Source: Pterois miles (taxonomy: Eukaryota; Chordata; Actinopteri; Perciformes; Scorpaenidae). Taken from it: DNA of 64,000 bases. The notes beneath the pieces were generated by a model. That model saw only the letters and a program-made list of their open reading frames with translations. It was not told the origin of the DNA and searched no databases. Each line of letters starts with the position of its first letter. Within the stretch, counting starts at the first letter, position 1. Position numbers and translations under genes: made by a program. Shown one piece after another: positions 63,713-64,000 of the stretch. The stretch spans positions 22,603,501-22,667,500 of the forward strand of contig CAMQGK010000110.1 of the NCBI GenBank assembly GCA_947000775.1. The letters are read 5' to 3'.

Positions 63713-64000
63713 TAAATAAAAATACAGCTACTGTATTGTAGCTGTATAGTAGCCGTTACCTCACGGCTGTGTGATTCATGCGTCTCTTGTTCACACTGGC
63801 TGCGTGTCAGCTGCGTTTTTGCTGCTCTTTCTACACAGAGTTTGACTCTCATAATGGCCATTTCATGGCATTATAAATGTCATTTATATTTATTTTAGAC
63901 AGTCATGAAACGTGCGGTAATTTTGACACTGTCCTGCACCTATTTCAGAATAAAAGGCTTATTTTAATAAATGAAGGAATTCTGCCCACAGTAAAAAAAT
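63713..64000. other. Unique sequence to window end
   Basis: Nothing recognised. Confidence 0.5.

Overview
This window is vertebrate nuclear DNA, almost certainly from a percomorph (perch-like) teleost. It is gene-poor, has very long CA/GT microsatellites, and is packed with tRNA-derived SINEs, short TTAA-flanked inverted-repeat elements (MITEs), hAT fragments and two decayed LINEs, all typical of fish introns. There are no bacterial-style operons, rRNAs, real tRNA genes or CRISPR arrays.

The only host gene I can support is on the minus strand: three coding exons at 10426-10490, 10158-10229 and 8734-8869. Their reading phases join without a break, all splice sites are AG/GT, and together they encode the N-terminal, IQ-motif part of IQCJ-SCHIP1 (schwannomin-interacting protein 1, long IQCJ fusion form), an ankyrin- and calmodulin-linked component of axon initial segments and nodes. 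The SCHIP1 exons would lie left of base 1. The first exon would lie right of base 10490 and was not found, so 10.5-64 kb is probably a giant first intron or 5' flank.

Layout. 1-8.7 kb: intron with a 689-bp hAT copy (perfect target duplication), a SINE, a 343-bp-period tandem duplication, a 990-bp hAT element (perfect target duplication) and a degenerate tandem array. 8.7-10.7 kb: the exons, with a hAT nested in a MITE inside the exon B-C intron and CA repeats on both sides of exon A. 10.7-20.3 kb: long CA tract, a MITE, a BED-type hAT transposon remnant nested in another hAT, and a suspicious A-rich low-quality stretch. 20.3-29.2 kb: an (AT)n tract, a MITE copy carrying a 115-bp fold-back, and an L2/CR1-type LINE interrupted by a SINE. 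29.2-43.5 kb: microsatellites, a hAT interrupted by a SINE, two oppositely oriented SINEs, a 256-bp inverted-repeat element and a second copy of the fold-back MITE without the fold-back. 43.5-64 kb: more MITEs, a MITE split by a second LINE, another hAT with a perfect 8-bp target duplication, an exact 39-bp dispersed duplication and a final SINE.

The most interesting signals are architectural: layered insertions that can be unpicked from reading frame and target duplications, a fold-back that arose inside one MITE copy, several MITE families with the same TTAAAG...CTTTAA ends, and an exon bracketed by CA repeats. I see no convincing new multi-gene system.
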